DNA from: Micromonospora vinacea
Lineage (GTDB): Bacteria > Actinomycetota > Actinomycetes > Mycobacteriales > Micromonosporaceae
Direction of reading: 5' to 3'
NCBI RefSeq assembly: GCF_015751785.1
Contig: NZ_JADOTY010000001.1
Location: 3,224,001 to 3,288,000, forward strand
Length of the DNA: 64,000 nt
Below, piece by piece: positions 45,809 to 54,119 of this stretch. The position numbers were made by a program, and so were the translations under genes. Under the pieces are notes generated by a model. The model was not told the origin of the DNA, ran no database searches, and saw only the letters and a list, made by a program, of their open reading frames with translations. Position 1 is the stretch's first letter, and each line of letters opens with the position of its first letter.

Positions 45809-45993
45809 CGAGCACCTGTCTGCCGGGGCGGAGGCCGACCGGCCCTCCGACCCTCGTTATACCTCGTTGGGGTCGGAGTCGAACATCGGTGTGCTGAGTC
45901 TCGCCCGCCCCGGCCCCACGCGCCATCCCCTGGGGCGCCGGTTCGCCGCCGTGCCTCCACCGGCCTCGGCGTCGGGGACTATCGTCGACGGAC

Positions 45994-46920
45994 GTGAAGG
46001 TATGGATTCCGCACCAGGCCGGCCTGAACCTCGTGGGCGAGCTGCCCGCGGACGTGACAGTGGAGGTCTTCGAGCACACCGACCGGATGCCGTCGGAGGC
46101 GGCCGACGTCCGCTTCTGGGTGCCGCCCTTCCTGGGTGGCTCGGACGCGACGACGGTGCTGCGGGAGCTGCCCGACCTGGCGGTGGTGCAGTTGCTCTCG
46201 GCCGGGGCGGACGCCTGGGCCGGCCGGACACCGCCGACGGTGACGCTCTGCGACGCCCGGGGTGTGCACGACCCGTCCACCGCCGAGTGGGTCGTCACCG
46301 CGATCCTCACCCAGCTGCGGGCGTTCCCGGCGTTCGTTCGCGCGCAGGCCGAGCGGCGCTGGACGTTCGCGGAGAACACCCCGACCGACGAGCTGACCGG
46401 CAAGCGGGTGCTCATCATCGGCGCCGGCTCGATCGGCACCGCGGTGCGTGACCGGCTCGCCCCGTTCGACGTGAGCTTCACCCTGGTCGCCAGGACGGCC
46501 CGTCCGGAGCAGGGGGTGCACGCCGTCGAGGAACTGCCCCGGCTGCTGCCGGACGCGGACGTGGTGGTGGTGCTGGTGCCGCTCACCGACCAGACCCGTG
46601 GCCTGATCGACAAGGCGTTCCTGGCCGCGATGCCGGACGGGGCACTGCTGGTCAACGGGGCCCGGGGCCCGGTGGCGCACACCGAGGCGCTCGTCGCCGA
46701 GTTGGGCACCGGTCGGATCATGGCGGCGTTGGACGTCACCGACCCGGAGCCGCTGCCCGCCGACTCGCCGCTGTGGGCCATGCCGAACGTGCTGCTCACC
46801 CCGCACGTGGCTGGGTCGGTGCGTGGCTTGTTGCCACGGGCCTACCGACTGGTGGGCGATCAGGTACGCCGCTTCGCCGCCGGGCAACCGCTGATCAACA
46901 CGGTGGTCGACGGCTACTGA
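45994..46920 (+). CDS. D-isomer specific 2-hydroxyacid dehydrogenase
   Basis: A 308-residue NAD-dependent dehydrogenase. The Rossmann motif is VLIIGAGSIGTAVRDRL; the catalytic triad appears in order as Arg in LVNGARGPVAHTEAL, Glu in LDVTDPEPLPADSPL and His in LLTPHVAGSV. It is shorter than SerA and lacks ACT/ASB domains, so a phosphoglycerate dehydrogenase role is unlikely; glyoxylate/hydroxypyruvate reductase or similar fits better. GTG start 45994. Its 3' end overlaps the convergent PH-like gene by seven bases. Confidence 0.9.
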   Translation: MKVWIPHQAGLNLVGELPADVTVEVFEHTDRMPSEAADVRFWVPPFLGGSDATTVLRELPDLAVVQLLSAGADAWAGRTPPTVTLCDARGVHDPSTAEWVVTAILTQLRAFPAFVRAQAERRWTFAENTPTDELTGKRVLIIGAGSIGTAVRDRLAPFDVSFTLVARTARPEQGVHAVEELPRLLPDADVVVVLVPLTDQTRGLIDKAFLAAMPDGALLVNGARGPVAHTEALVAELGTGRIMAALDVTDPEPLPADSPLWAMPNVLLTPHVAGSVRGLLPRAYRLVGDQVRRFAAGQPLINTVVDGY

Positions 46921-47306
46921 CCGGTCGCGTCCGCCGGGGCGTCGGGCAGTGTCTGGCCGGTTGCCTCGACCAGCCGGGGCAGATCCGTCCCACGGACGGC
47001 CGGCAGGATGACCTGGCGGCCGTCGTCGAGCCGGGCGACAGCGCGCCCGCGCTGGTCGGTGGTCAGCTCGAGGACCTGGTCCCAACCGATCCGACGCTGC
47101 CCGACCAGCGCCCGGATGCGCAGCTCCCGCGCGTCGGCGTCGGTGCCGGCCCGCCAGGCCCAGATCGCGACGGCGAGCGGGACGAGCAGCACCGGCAGCA
47201 GGTAGACCGAGGCGTTCGCCAACGGCAGGGCGCCGACGAAGGCGATGATCGCGGCCACCAGGATGGCTTGGTTGTACCGGAAGCGGACCGTGTCGGGCTT
47301 ACTCAC
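46914..47306 (-). CDS. PH domain-like membrane protein
   Basis: A 130-residue protein: VRFRYNQAILVAAIIAFVGA and VYLLPVLLVPLAVAIWAWRA are two membrane segments, then a small beta-rich domain (RELRIRALVGQRRIGWDQVLEL, DDGRQVILPAVRG) like the bacterial PH domain of actinobacterial low-molecular-weight antigen-type proteins. Function unknown. GTG start 47306. Convergent overlap with the dehydrogenase gene means their transcripts are antisense at the ends. Confidence 0.8.
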   Translation of the reverse strand: MSKPDTVRFRYNQAILVAAIIAFVGALPLANASVYLLPVLLVPLAVAIWAWRAGTDADARELRIRALVGQRRIGWDQVLELTTDQRGRAVARLDDGRQVILPAVRGTDLPRLVEATGQTLPDAPADATGQ

Positions 47307-47405
47307 CCTCCGATGATCCCACTCCCTGTCGTTTCGGCTCGCGGCGGGCGGTGCCAGCAGCGCGCGGCACGCCGTACAGTGACACAGGTCGTTGTCTCCT
47401 CTGAG

Positions 47406-47420
47406 TGACCGGCAAGTAAC
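47406..47420 (+). promoter_or_regulatory. Conserved motif TGACYGGCMRGTAAC, site 3
   Basis: TGACCGGCAAGTAAC, 52 bases before the EAL protein start. Matches sites 1 (14353) and 2 (18508). Same strand and similar distance to the start as site 1. Confidence 0.45.
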
Positions 47421-47472
47421 CAATTCGGCCGTCCATCGTTGCCAATCGTGGGTAGCGGACTCGCAACGTCCG

Positions 47473-49890
47473 ATGTCCCGCACCGCCGCACCGCCCCCGT
47501 GCCCCCTCACGAAGGCGACCGCCGTGCTCCTCGCGTACCCGTTCCGCGTCCTCGTCCCCCGTCGTGCGGCACCCGAGGCCGCCACGTCCGTGGCGGTGGC
47601 GCTGCTCCTCCTCGCCGGTGCCGTCGACCTGGTCCCGACGTCGGTGGTGATCGCGCTGGCCGCCGGTGCCGGCGCCACGCTCGCCGGGCTGCGCCTCTCC
47701 CGACTGGCCGCCCGGCGCGGCGCCGACCCGACACCGCGTGCGGCGGGTGTGCTGCTCGACGCGGCGGTGGTCACGGCGGGCCTCACCGCCGTCGTGCTGC
47801 CCCTGGCCGGCATCGGGCACACCCTGGCCGTGCTGATCGGGTCACTGGTCGTGGCGGCCCTCTCGACGACCGGCCTGTACCGACTCCCCGGCCGTTCCCG
47901 GCCGGCGGCCTCGGTCCGGCTGCGGTGGCTGGTCGAGTCGACAGGTCCGGCCGTCGGTCTGGCCCTCGCCGGCTGGCTGCTGCTGCCCGAGGGCGGCCCG
48001 CCGGTCCCGGTTCGGCTGGTCTGCGCGTTGGCGCTCGGCGGGTTGGGCATGGCCGCACTGAACGCGTTCGCGGGGCCGCGGCGGCGCTCCGGTGCGGCGG
48101 TCTGCCGGGGCGGCGTCCTGCTCACAATGGGTGGGCTGGTGCTGCTGGCCACGTTGCCGTCCGCGCCGGGCGGGCGGGCGGCCCTGCTGGCCGTACCCCC
48201 GTTGGTGTTCGGGATGTTGCTCGTCGCGGTCGGTGCGGCGGATGCGGTGGACGACGCGGAGCCTGCGGAGCCGGTCGCCGCGGCCTGGCCCCGTCTGGTG
48301 CTCCCCGCGGCGGTGCTGCTGCTGGCGTCGGGTCTGCATCTGGGGGCCGGCCGCGCACCGGACCCCACGAGCGTGCTGTTGGCCCTGGCGGCGGTGCCAC
48401 CCCTGGTGCTGCGCGAGCTGCTGCGGGCGAATGACGCGCCCGTGTCCGGTCGACGGGCCGCCCACCGGCGACCGGCCGGCCGGTCGCTGCGGCACCGCCG
48501 GGCGGCCCCGGGACGCTGGCCGGGCACGCCGGAGTCGCCGCCCGAGCGGGGGCCCGCCCCCCGGGAGGGCGCGGCCACCACGATGGGTGCCGGCTCGACC
48601 TGGTCGCCTGATCACGATTCCGCGTGGTCGGGGCTCAACCGGCGGCCCGCGGCGGGGAGCCGCGGTGACCGGGCCGCCCTGCTGGACGCCCTGGCCGCGA
48701 TCGGCGACGTTCCGGCACCGGCCGGCGCGTTGCTGCTGGTGGACCTGCACGGCACCGAGGGGGTCGGCCCGACGGCCCGGGAGGACGTGCTGGCCGAGGC
48801 GGTGCACCGGGCCCGCGCGGTCATCGCTCCTGACGATCTGGTCACCGGCTGCACGGGTACCGGCTTCGCGGTGGTCACCGCCGCCGGCCCGGTGCTGGCG
48901 TACGCGCTGGGCACCCGACTGTTGACCGCGCTCAGCCCGCCCTACCGGCTGGCCGGCGCGATGCTGCGCGTGCAGACGAGCGTCGGGTTGGCCGAGGTGA
49001 GCGGCGCCGGGCCGGCGGACGTGCTCCGGCAGGCCGAGCTGGCCCGACGCCGAGCCGTGCAGCTGGGCCGGGACCGGGTGGAGTGGTACGACGCGTTCCT
49101 GGAGGAACAGCTGGTGCGCCGCCTCGACCTGGAGCGCGAGCTGCCCGGTGCGGTGGCGCGCGGCGAGCTGGACCTCGTCTACCAGCCGGTGGTCGACCTG
49201 GCCGACGGGCAGCCGGTGGGCGCGGAGGCGCTGCTGCGCTGGCGCAGCCCGGTGCTCGGGACGGTGCTCCCGGCCGAGTTGCTGCCGGTCGCCGAGGACC
49301 TGGACCTGGTCGGCGAGTTGGAGTGGTGGGTGCTGGACCGGGCCTGCCGGCAGTTGTCCGACTGGTCGGTGGGCGTCCGGGAGCTGTGGATGGCGGTCAA
49401 CGTGACGACCCGGGAGCTGACCACTCCGGACTTCGTCCAGCGGCTCGCGGCCGTGCTGGCCGCGTACGGGGTGCCGCCGGAGCGACTGGTGGTGGAGGTG
49501 AGTGAGCCGCGGGTCGCCGGTGACCTGCCGACAGTGGTGGCTCGGCTGGCCGGGCTCCGGTCGCTGGGCGTCCGCACGGCGTTGGACGACTTCCGGGCCG
49601 AGCACGCCTCACTGGCCCAGCTTCGCCGACTGCCGATCGACCTGCTGAAGGTGGGCCCGGAGTTGGTGGGCGCCCGGCCGGACGGGCAACCGCCGCTGAT
49701 CGACGTGGTGGTCAACGTGGGCGAGCGGCTGGGCGTCGAGATCGTCGCCGAGGAGTTGGAGTCGTCGACCCAGGTCGAGGGGGCGCGCCGGGGTGGTTGC
49801 CGGTACGGGCAGGGGTTCGCGCTGGCCCGTCCGGCGACGGCCGAGCGGGTCGAGGCGTACTTCGAGGAGTTTCCCTCAGCGTCGCGCTGA
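47473..49890 (+). CDS. Membrane protein with degenerate GGDEF and EAL domains
   Basis: An 805-residue protein. About ten hydrophobic segments fill residues ~20-310. A disordered region (~320-390) is followed by a GGDEF-like fold whose active loop reads CTGTGF instead of GGDEF (~457), so no cyclase activity. The EAL domain (~555-800) keeps EALLRW and LDDF but has DDFRAEHASL for [18 protein letters not shown] for KVDRSFV and AEELESS for AEGVED. Several metal ligands are thus altered, suggesting a c-di-GMP receptor rather than a working phosphodiesterase. ATG 47473 preferred; GTG 47524 possible. Confidence 0.82.
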   Translation: MSRTAAPPPCPLTKATAVLLAYPFRVLVPRRAAPEAATSVAVALLLLAGAVDLVPTSVVIALAAGAGATLAGLRLSRLAARRGADPTPRAAGVLLDAAVVTAGLTAVVLPLAGIGHTLAVLIGSLVVAALSTTGLYRLPGRSRPAASVRLRWLVESTGPAVGLALAGWLLLPEGGPPVPVRLVCALALGGLGMAALNAFAGPRRRSGAAVCRGGVLLTMGGLVLLATLPSAPGGRAALLAVPPLVFGMLLVAVGAADAVDDAEPAEPVAAAWPRLVLPAAVLLLASGLHLGAGRAPDPTSVLLALAAVPPLVLRELLRANDAPVSGRRAAHRRPAGRSLRHRRAAPGRWPGTPESPPERGPAPREGAATTMGAGSTWSPDHDSAWSGLNRRPAAGSRGDRAALLDALAAIGDVPAPAGALLLVDLHGTEGVGPTAREDVLAEAVHRARAVIAPDDLVTGCTGTGFAVVTAAGPVLAYALGTRLLTALSPPYRLAGAMLRVQTSVGLAEVSGAGPADVLRQAELARRRAVQLGRDRVEWYDAFLEEQLVRRLDLERELPGAVARGELDLVYQPVVDLADGQPVGAEALLRWRSPVLGTVLPAELLPVAEDLDLVGELEWWVLDRACRQLSDWSVGVRELWMAVNVTTRELTTPDFVQRLAAVLAAYGVPPERLVVEVSEPRVAGDLPTVVARLAGLRSLGVRTALDDFRAEHASLAQLRRLPIDLLKVGPELVGARPDGQPPLIDVVVNVGERLGVEIVAEELESSTQVEGARRGGCRYGQGFALARPATAERVEAYFEEFPSASR

Positions 49891-49896
49891 ACCGGT

Positions 49897-50916
49897 TCAT
49901 CTGTCGCGGGGCGGTGCGGTGCTGCCGCGCGGCGTGAGGTGGGGCGTCTCGTCCTGCACCCGGCCGGCGGGCTGCCCGGCGACGACGGCGAGCAGTTGCC
50001 GAGCGGCGTGCGCCCCGTACGCCGGGATGTCCCGGCCCAGCGCGGTCAACGGCGGGTGCACCAGGCGGCACAGCGGCGAGTCGTCCCAGGCCACGATGGA
50101 CAGGTCGCCGGGCACCGTGAGGCCCATCTCCTGGGCGACGGAGAGCCCGGCGATGGCCATCACGTCGTTGTCGTAGATGACAGCTGTGGGCCGGTTGGCC
50201 GAGCTGAGCAACCGGCGGGTGGCCCGGCCGCCCTCCTCGCCGGTGTAGTCGGACCAGACGGTGACCGCGTCGACCAGGCCGAGCCGTTGGCGGACCGCCG
50301 CGAAGGCGTCGGTGCGGATCTCGGTGTGCCGCAGGTCGGGCAGGCCGGCGACCCGGGCGATGCGCCGGTGCCCGAGCGCGACCAGGTACTCCACCGTCTC
50401 GGTCAGCGCGGCGGCGTCGTCGGACCAGAGACTCGCCAGCTCACCGGTGCCGCCGGGGCCGCCGATCACCACCGCCGGCAGTTGCAGCTGTTCGAGTGCG
50501 GGGATGCGCCGGTCGTCGGTGCGCAGGTCGCAGACGAGCACCCCGTCCACGCGCCGTTCGCCCCACCAGCGCCGGTAGACGGCGATCTCGGCGTCGTGGT
50601 CGGCCACCACCTGGAGGGTCAGCGCGTACGAGCGGGCGGAGAGTTCGGCCTCGACGCCACTGATCAGAGCCATGAAGAAGGGCTCGACGCCGAGGGTCCG
50701 GGCCGGTCGGCACAGGGCCAGACCGATCGCCCCGGCGGCGGCGGCCGACAGGGCGCGGGCGGCGCTGCTGCGGCTGAACCCGATCTCGGCGGCGATGGCC
50801 AGGATGCGCTGCCGGGTGGCCTCGGAGACGCCGGGCTGCCCGTTCAGCGCGTACGACACGGCGCCCTTGGACACCCCGGCGCGTTGGGCGACGTCGGCGA
50901 TGGTCGGCCGCTTCAC
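49897..50916 (-). CDS. LacI family transcriptional repressor
   Basis: A 339-residue LacI protein. HTH RPTIADVAQRAGVSKGAVSYALNG, hinge helix RSSAARALSAA, then a periplasmic-binding-like sugar domain (VDGVLVCDLRTDDRR, LGHRRIARVAGL, AVIYDNDVMAIAGLSVAQEMGL with the conserved DNDxxA). It should sense a sugar, and its divergent neighbour is a beta-mannosidase, so mannose or manno-oligosaccharide is a good guess. The GTG at 50916 has AAGGAG seven bases upstream and starts exactly at the HTH. Its 3' end meets the EAL gene with only six bases between stops. Confidence 0.9.
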   Translation of the reverse strand: MKRPTIADVAQRAGVSKGAVSYALNGQPGVSEATRQRILAIAAEIGFSRSSAARALSAAAAGAIGLALCRPARTLGVEPFFMALISGVEAELSARSYALTLQVVADHDAEIAVYRRWWGERRVDGVLVCDLRTDDRRIPALEQLQLPAVVIGGPGGTGELASLWSDDAAALTETVEYLVALGHRRIARVAGLPDLRHTEIRTDAFAAVRQRLGLVDAVTVWSDYTGEEGGRATRRLLSSANRPTAVIYDNDVMAIAGLSVAQEMGLTVPGDLSIVAWDDSPLCRLVHPPLTALGRDIPAYGAHAARQLLAVVAGQPAGRVQDETPHLTPRGSTAPPRDR

Positions 50917-50942
50917 CGGCGTGCTCCTTCGCTCTGTGGCCG

Positions 50943-50972
50943 TTGACAGCCCGGATTTCCGAACCGTACGGT
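50943..50972 (+). promoter_or_regulatory. Promoter and operator of the beta-mannosidase gene
   Basis: TTGACA (50943-50948), an 18-base spacer and TACGGT (50967-50972) form a good -35/-10 pair. The palindrome ACCGTACGGT (50963-50972) covers the -10 and is a plausible LacI-type operator. A wider GAACC/GGTTC repeat (50961-50965, 50986-50990) surrounds it. Confidence 0.6.
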
Positions 50973-51028
50973 GGCTCAGCTTATCCGGTTCAGTCAGCAT
51001 CTTTCGATGCAGAAGGTGCGGGGAAATC

Positions 51029-53473
51029 GTGAGCCGACAGGCACTCTACGACGGTTGGACAGTGCGAGCGGTCCCCGGAGCGCAGGTGCCGGAGGCTGTC
51101 GCCGGCCGGTCCGTTCCGGCGACAGTACCTGGCTGCGTGCACACCGATCTGCTGGACGCCGGGCTGATCCCCGACCCCTACCTCGACGACAACGAGCGGG
51201 CGGTGGCGTGGATCGGGCGCACCGACTGGGTCTACCAGACCACCTTCGTCCACCGGACGGGCGACGACGAGCGCGTCGACCTGGTCTGCGCCGGCCTGGA
51301 CACCGTCGCCACGCTCACAGTCAACGGGGTCGAGGTCGGCCGCACCGCGAACATGCACCGCGGCTACCGCTTCGACGTCCGAGCGCTGCTGCGGGACGGG
51401 GACAACGACCTGGTCGTCACGTTCGACTCCGCGTACCGCTACGCCGAGGCGCAGCAGGAGCGGCTGGGCGACCGGCCCAACGCCTACCCGGAGCCGTTCC
51501 ACTTCATCCGCAAGATGGCCTGCAACTTCGGCTGGGACTGGGGGCCGACAGTGGTCACCGCCGGCATCTGGCAGGAGATCAGCCTGCACGCCTGGTCGAC
51601 CGCCCGACTGGCCACCGTCCGCCCACTTGTCACAATGGACGGTCGCGACGGCCGGGTCGAGGTGCACGTCGAGGTCGACCGGGTCGCGGACGTCCCGCTG
51701 ACCGTCCGGGCCGCCGTGGCCGACGTCCGCGCCGAGGTGGTCGTCCCGGCCGGGCAGCGCACGGCCGTGCTGACCCTCACCGTCCGCGAGCCCGCGCTGT
51801 GGTGGCCCCGGGGGTACGGCGACCAGACCCGTCACCCCATCGAGGTGACTCTGCACGCACCGGACGGCGACACAGTGGACGCCTGGTCGCACCGCATCGG
51901 CTTCCGCTCGGTAGGGATCGACACCACACCCGACGAGCACGGCACCCCGTTCGCGTTGTCGGTCAACGACGTCCCGGTCTTCGTGCGCGGGGTCAACTGG
52001 ATCCCGGACGACGCGTTCCCCACCCGGATCACCCGGGCCCGGCTGGCCGAACGCTTCGACCAGGCGGTCGCGGCCAACGTCAACCTGCTGCGGGTCTGGG
52101 GCGGCGGCCGGTACGAGTCGGCGGACTTCTACGACCTCGCCGACGAACGCGGTCTCCTCGTCCAGCAGGACTTCCTCTTCGCCTGCGCCGCGTACCCGGA
52201 GGAGGAGCCGTTCGGCACCGAGGTGGCCGCCGAGGCCGCCGAGCAGGTGACCCGGCTCGCGCCGTACCCGTCGCTGGTGCTCTGGACCGGCAACAACGAG
52301 AACATCTGGGGCTGGCACGACTGGGACTGGCAGCAGGCCCTCGCCGGGCGCACCTGGGGGCGCGGCTACTACCTCGACGTGCTGCCCCGGATCGTCGGAG
52401 AGCTGGACCCGACCCGCCCGTACTGGCCGGGCAGCCCCTGGTCGGGCAGCGAGGCGATCCACCCCAACGACCCGGCGCACGGCACCACCCACATCTGGGA
52501 CGTGTGGAACACCGACGACTACACCAAATACCGGGAGTACGTCCCGCGCTTCGTCGCCGAGTTCGGCTACCAGGCCCCACCGGCGTACGCGACGCTGCGC
52601 CGGGCGTTGAGCGACGAACCCCTCGCCCACGACTCACCGGGCATGGCGCACCACCAGAAGGCGGCCGGCGGTGACGTCAAGCTCCAGCGGGGCCTCGACG
52701 CGCACCTGCCCGCACCGGCGGACTTCGACGACTGGCACTACCTGACGCAGCTCAACCAGGCCCGGGCGATCCGGCTCGGCGTGGAGCACTTCCGCTCCCA
52801 CCGGGACGTCTGCGCGGGCACCATCGTCTGGCAGCTCAACGACTGCTGGCCGGTGACCTCCTGGTCGGCCGTCGACGGCGACGGCCGCCGCAAACCCCTG
52901 TGGTACGCGCTGCGCCACGCGTACGCCGACCGGTTGCTCACCGTGCAGCCCCGCGACGGTGGGCTGGCCCTGGTCGCTGTCAACGAGACCGCCGAGCCAT
53001 GGACCGCGCCGGTCTCGGTCACCCGGTTCACGCTCACCGGGGAGCCGAGGGCGAAGACCTCGGTCGACCTCGACGTCCCGGCGTACTCCTCGGTGGTGCT
53101 GGCGCTGCCGGCGGACCTGGTGCGGCCGGAGGATGCCCGGCGCGAGTTGCTCGTCGCGGAGGCCGGTGGCACCGCGGAGCGCGCCCTGTGGTTCTTCGCC
53201 GAGGACCGGGAGGTGGAGTGGCCGGCGGCGGCCTGGGACGCGACGGTCGAGCCGGTCGACGGTGGGCAGCGGGTCAGGGTCACGGCGCGCACGGTGCTGC
53301 GCGACCTGACGCTCTTCCCGGACCGGCTGGATGCGTCGGCCACTGTGGACACAGCCCTGGTCACTCTGCTGCACGGCGAGTCGACGACCTTCACCGTGCA
53401 CGCGGACGGGTTGCTGGACCCGGCGGCCCTCGTCGCCCGCCCGGTGCTGCGCTGCGTCAACGACCTCGCCTGA
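51029..53473 (+). CDS. GH2 beta-mannosidase
   Basis: An 814-residue glycoside hydrolase of family 2, mannosidase type. Domains in order: jelly-roll sugar-binding (VPGCVHTDLLDAGLIPDPY, NFGWDWGPTVVTAGIW), Ig-like, TIM barrel (FVRGVNWIPDDAFPTRIT, LRVWGGGRYESADFYDLADE), and C-terminal beta domains. Acid/base Glu ~423 in WTGNNENIWGWHDWDW and nucleophile Glu ~510 in FVAEFGYQAPP match the family. No signal peptide, so it cleaves imported manno-oligosaccharides. GTG 51029 with GGGGAAA upstream. Regulated by the divergent LacI protein. Confidence 0.92.
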   Translation: MSRQALYDGWTVRAVPGAQVPEAVAGRSVPATVPGCVHTDLLDAGLIPDPYLDDNERAVAWIGRTDWVYQTTFVHRTGDDERVDLVCAGLDTVATLTVNGVEVGRTANMHRGYRFDVRALLRDGDNDLVVTFDSAYRYAEAQQERLGDRPNAYPEPFHFIRKMACNFGWDWGPTVVTAGIWQEISLHAWSTARLATVRPLVTMDGRDGRVEVHVEVDRVADVPLTVRAAVADVRAEVVVPAGQRTAVLTLTVREPALWWPRGYGDQTRHPIEVTLHAPDGDTVDAWSHRIGFRSVGIDTTPDEHGTPFALSVNDVPVFVRGVNWIPDDAFPTRITRARLAERFDQAVAANVNLLRVWGGGRYESADFYDLADERGLLVQQDFLFACAAYPEEEPFGTEVAAEAAEQVTRLAPYPSLVLWTGNNENIWGWHDWDWQQALAGRTWGRGYYLDVLPRIVGELDPTRPYWPGSPWSGSEAIHPNDPAHGTTHIWDVWNTDDYTKYREYVPRFVAEFGYQAPPAYATLRRALSDEPLAHDSPGMAHHQKAAGGDVKLQRGLDAHLPAPADFDDWHYLTQLNQARAIRLGVEHFRSHRDVCAGTIVWQLNDCWPVTSWSAVDGDGRRKPLWYALRHAYADRLLTVQPRDGGLALVAVNETAEPWTAPVSVTRFTLTGEPRAKTSVDLDVPAYSSVVLALPADLVRPEDARRELLVAEAGGTAERALWFFAEDREVEWPAAAWDATVEPVDGGQRVRVTARTVLRDLTLFPDRLDASATVDTALVTLLHGESTTFTVHADGLLDPAALVARPVLRCVNDLA

Positions 53474-53481
53474 CGTTCCAA

Positions 53482-53540
53482 GATCGTGCTCGATCGATGG
53501 AGTAGTGGCCTCCCGTGGCTGCGGAGGCCACTACTTCCTG
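53482..53540. repeat. Palindromic intergenic repeat, family 2 copy E
   Basis: Starts GATCGTGCTCGATCGATG. The core hairpin has 13-bp perfect arms, AGTAGTGGCCTCC (53501-53513) and its complement (53523-53535), with a 9-base loop. The first 33 bases match copy F at 55804 at 31 positions. Begins nine bases after the mannosidase stop and could terminate it. Confidence 0.75.
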
Positions 53541-53544
53541 ATGT

Positions 53545-53615
53545 CCTTTGCTCTGCACCCGCGGGCGCGACGGCTACGGTCTGCGGCTGGTGCTTATTGG
53601 GGTGCAGAGCAAAGG
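53545..53615. repeat. 16-bp perfect inverted repeat next to copy E
   Basis: CCTTTGCTCTGCACCC (53545-53560) and GGGTGCAGAGCAAAGG (53600-53615) with 39 bases between. It abuts copy E with only four bases between. No homologous copy is seen elsewhere in the window. Confidence 0.7.
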
Positions 53616-53733
53616 GGGTGGGGGTGGCCTGTGCGCCCTCACCAGGGCGAGGGGCCGGCTGCTGATCAAGGTCGGCACTATGGTGCGCTCCATCCCGCCG
53701 GTTTTGCCTGGGACAGCGTCGTGACATCAAGTT

Positions 53734-53761
53734 GAAGACTTGTTCAAGTGATAAAGTCTTC
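53734..53761 (+). promoter_or_regulatory. ArsR-type operator
   Basis: GAAGACTT (53734-53741) and AAGTCTTC (53754-53761) form an 8-bp inverted repeat, with CTTG-TT-CAAG nested in the spacer. AT-rich and located 19 bases before the arsR start, where it would block transcription. Confidence 0.6.
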
Positions 53762-53780
53762 GCGTCGAGGGGGGGATCTC

Positions 53781-54119
53781 ATGTCGGTGCCGCTGTACCA
53801 GGCCAAGGCGGAACTGTTCCGCACGCTCGGGCACCCGGTGCGTATCCGGGTCCTCGAACTGCTCCAGGACGGCCCGAAGCCGGTCCGGGACCTGCTCGCC
53901 GTCATCGAGGTCGAGGCCTCCAACCTCTCCCAGCAGCTCGCCGTGCTGCGCCGCGCCGGGATGGTCACCTCACACCGCGACGGTCCCCTCGTCATGTACG
54001 CGCTCAGCACCCCGGACGTGGCCGACCTGCTGGCCGCCGGGCGGCGGATCCTCGGCGCGGTCCTCACCGACCGGGACGGCCTCCTCGGGGAGCTGCGCTC
54101 CACCGGCGCGGACAGGTGA
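53781..54119 (+). CDS. ArsR family transcriptional regulator
   Basis: A 112-residue winged-helix repressor: LFRTLGHPVRIRVLELLQDGP, recognition helix EASNLSQQLAVLRRAGMV and wing SHRDGPLVMYALS. It contains no cysteine, so it lacks the arsenic/cadmium site of classic ArsR proteins and must sense something else. ATG 53781 with GAGGGGGGG upstream; the frame could begin at 53748 but that falls in the operator. Its stop overlaps the SulP start (GTGA), so it is cotranslated with, and presumably controls, the transporter. Confidence 0.9.
   Translation: MSVPLYQAKAELFRTLGHPVRIRVLELLQDGPKPVRDLLAVIEVEASNLSQQLAVLRRAGMVTSHRDGPLVMYALSTPDVADLLAAGRRILGAVLTDRDGLLGELRSTGADR

Larger units (their letters stand above)
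53474..53780. other. Gene-free, repeat-rich interval between GH2 and ArsR genes
   Basis: 307 bases holding two palindromic repeats (53482-53540 and 53545-53615), about 115 bases of unremarkable GC-rich sequence and the arsR operator. Short frames here are not credible genes. Confidence 0.6.

Noticed and set aside
50990..52630. Long antisense frame across the beta-mannosidase gene
   Set aside because: Shadow of the GH2 coding sequence, which carries all catalytic motifs.
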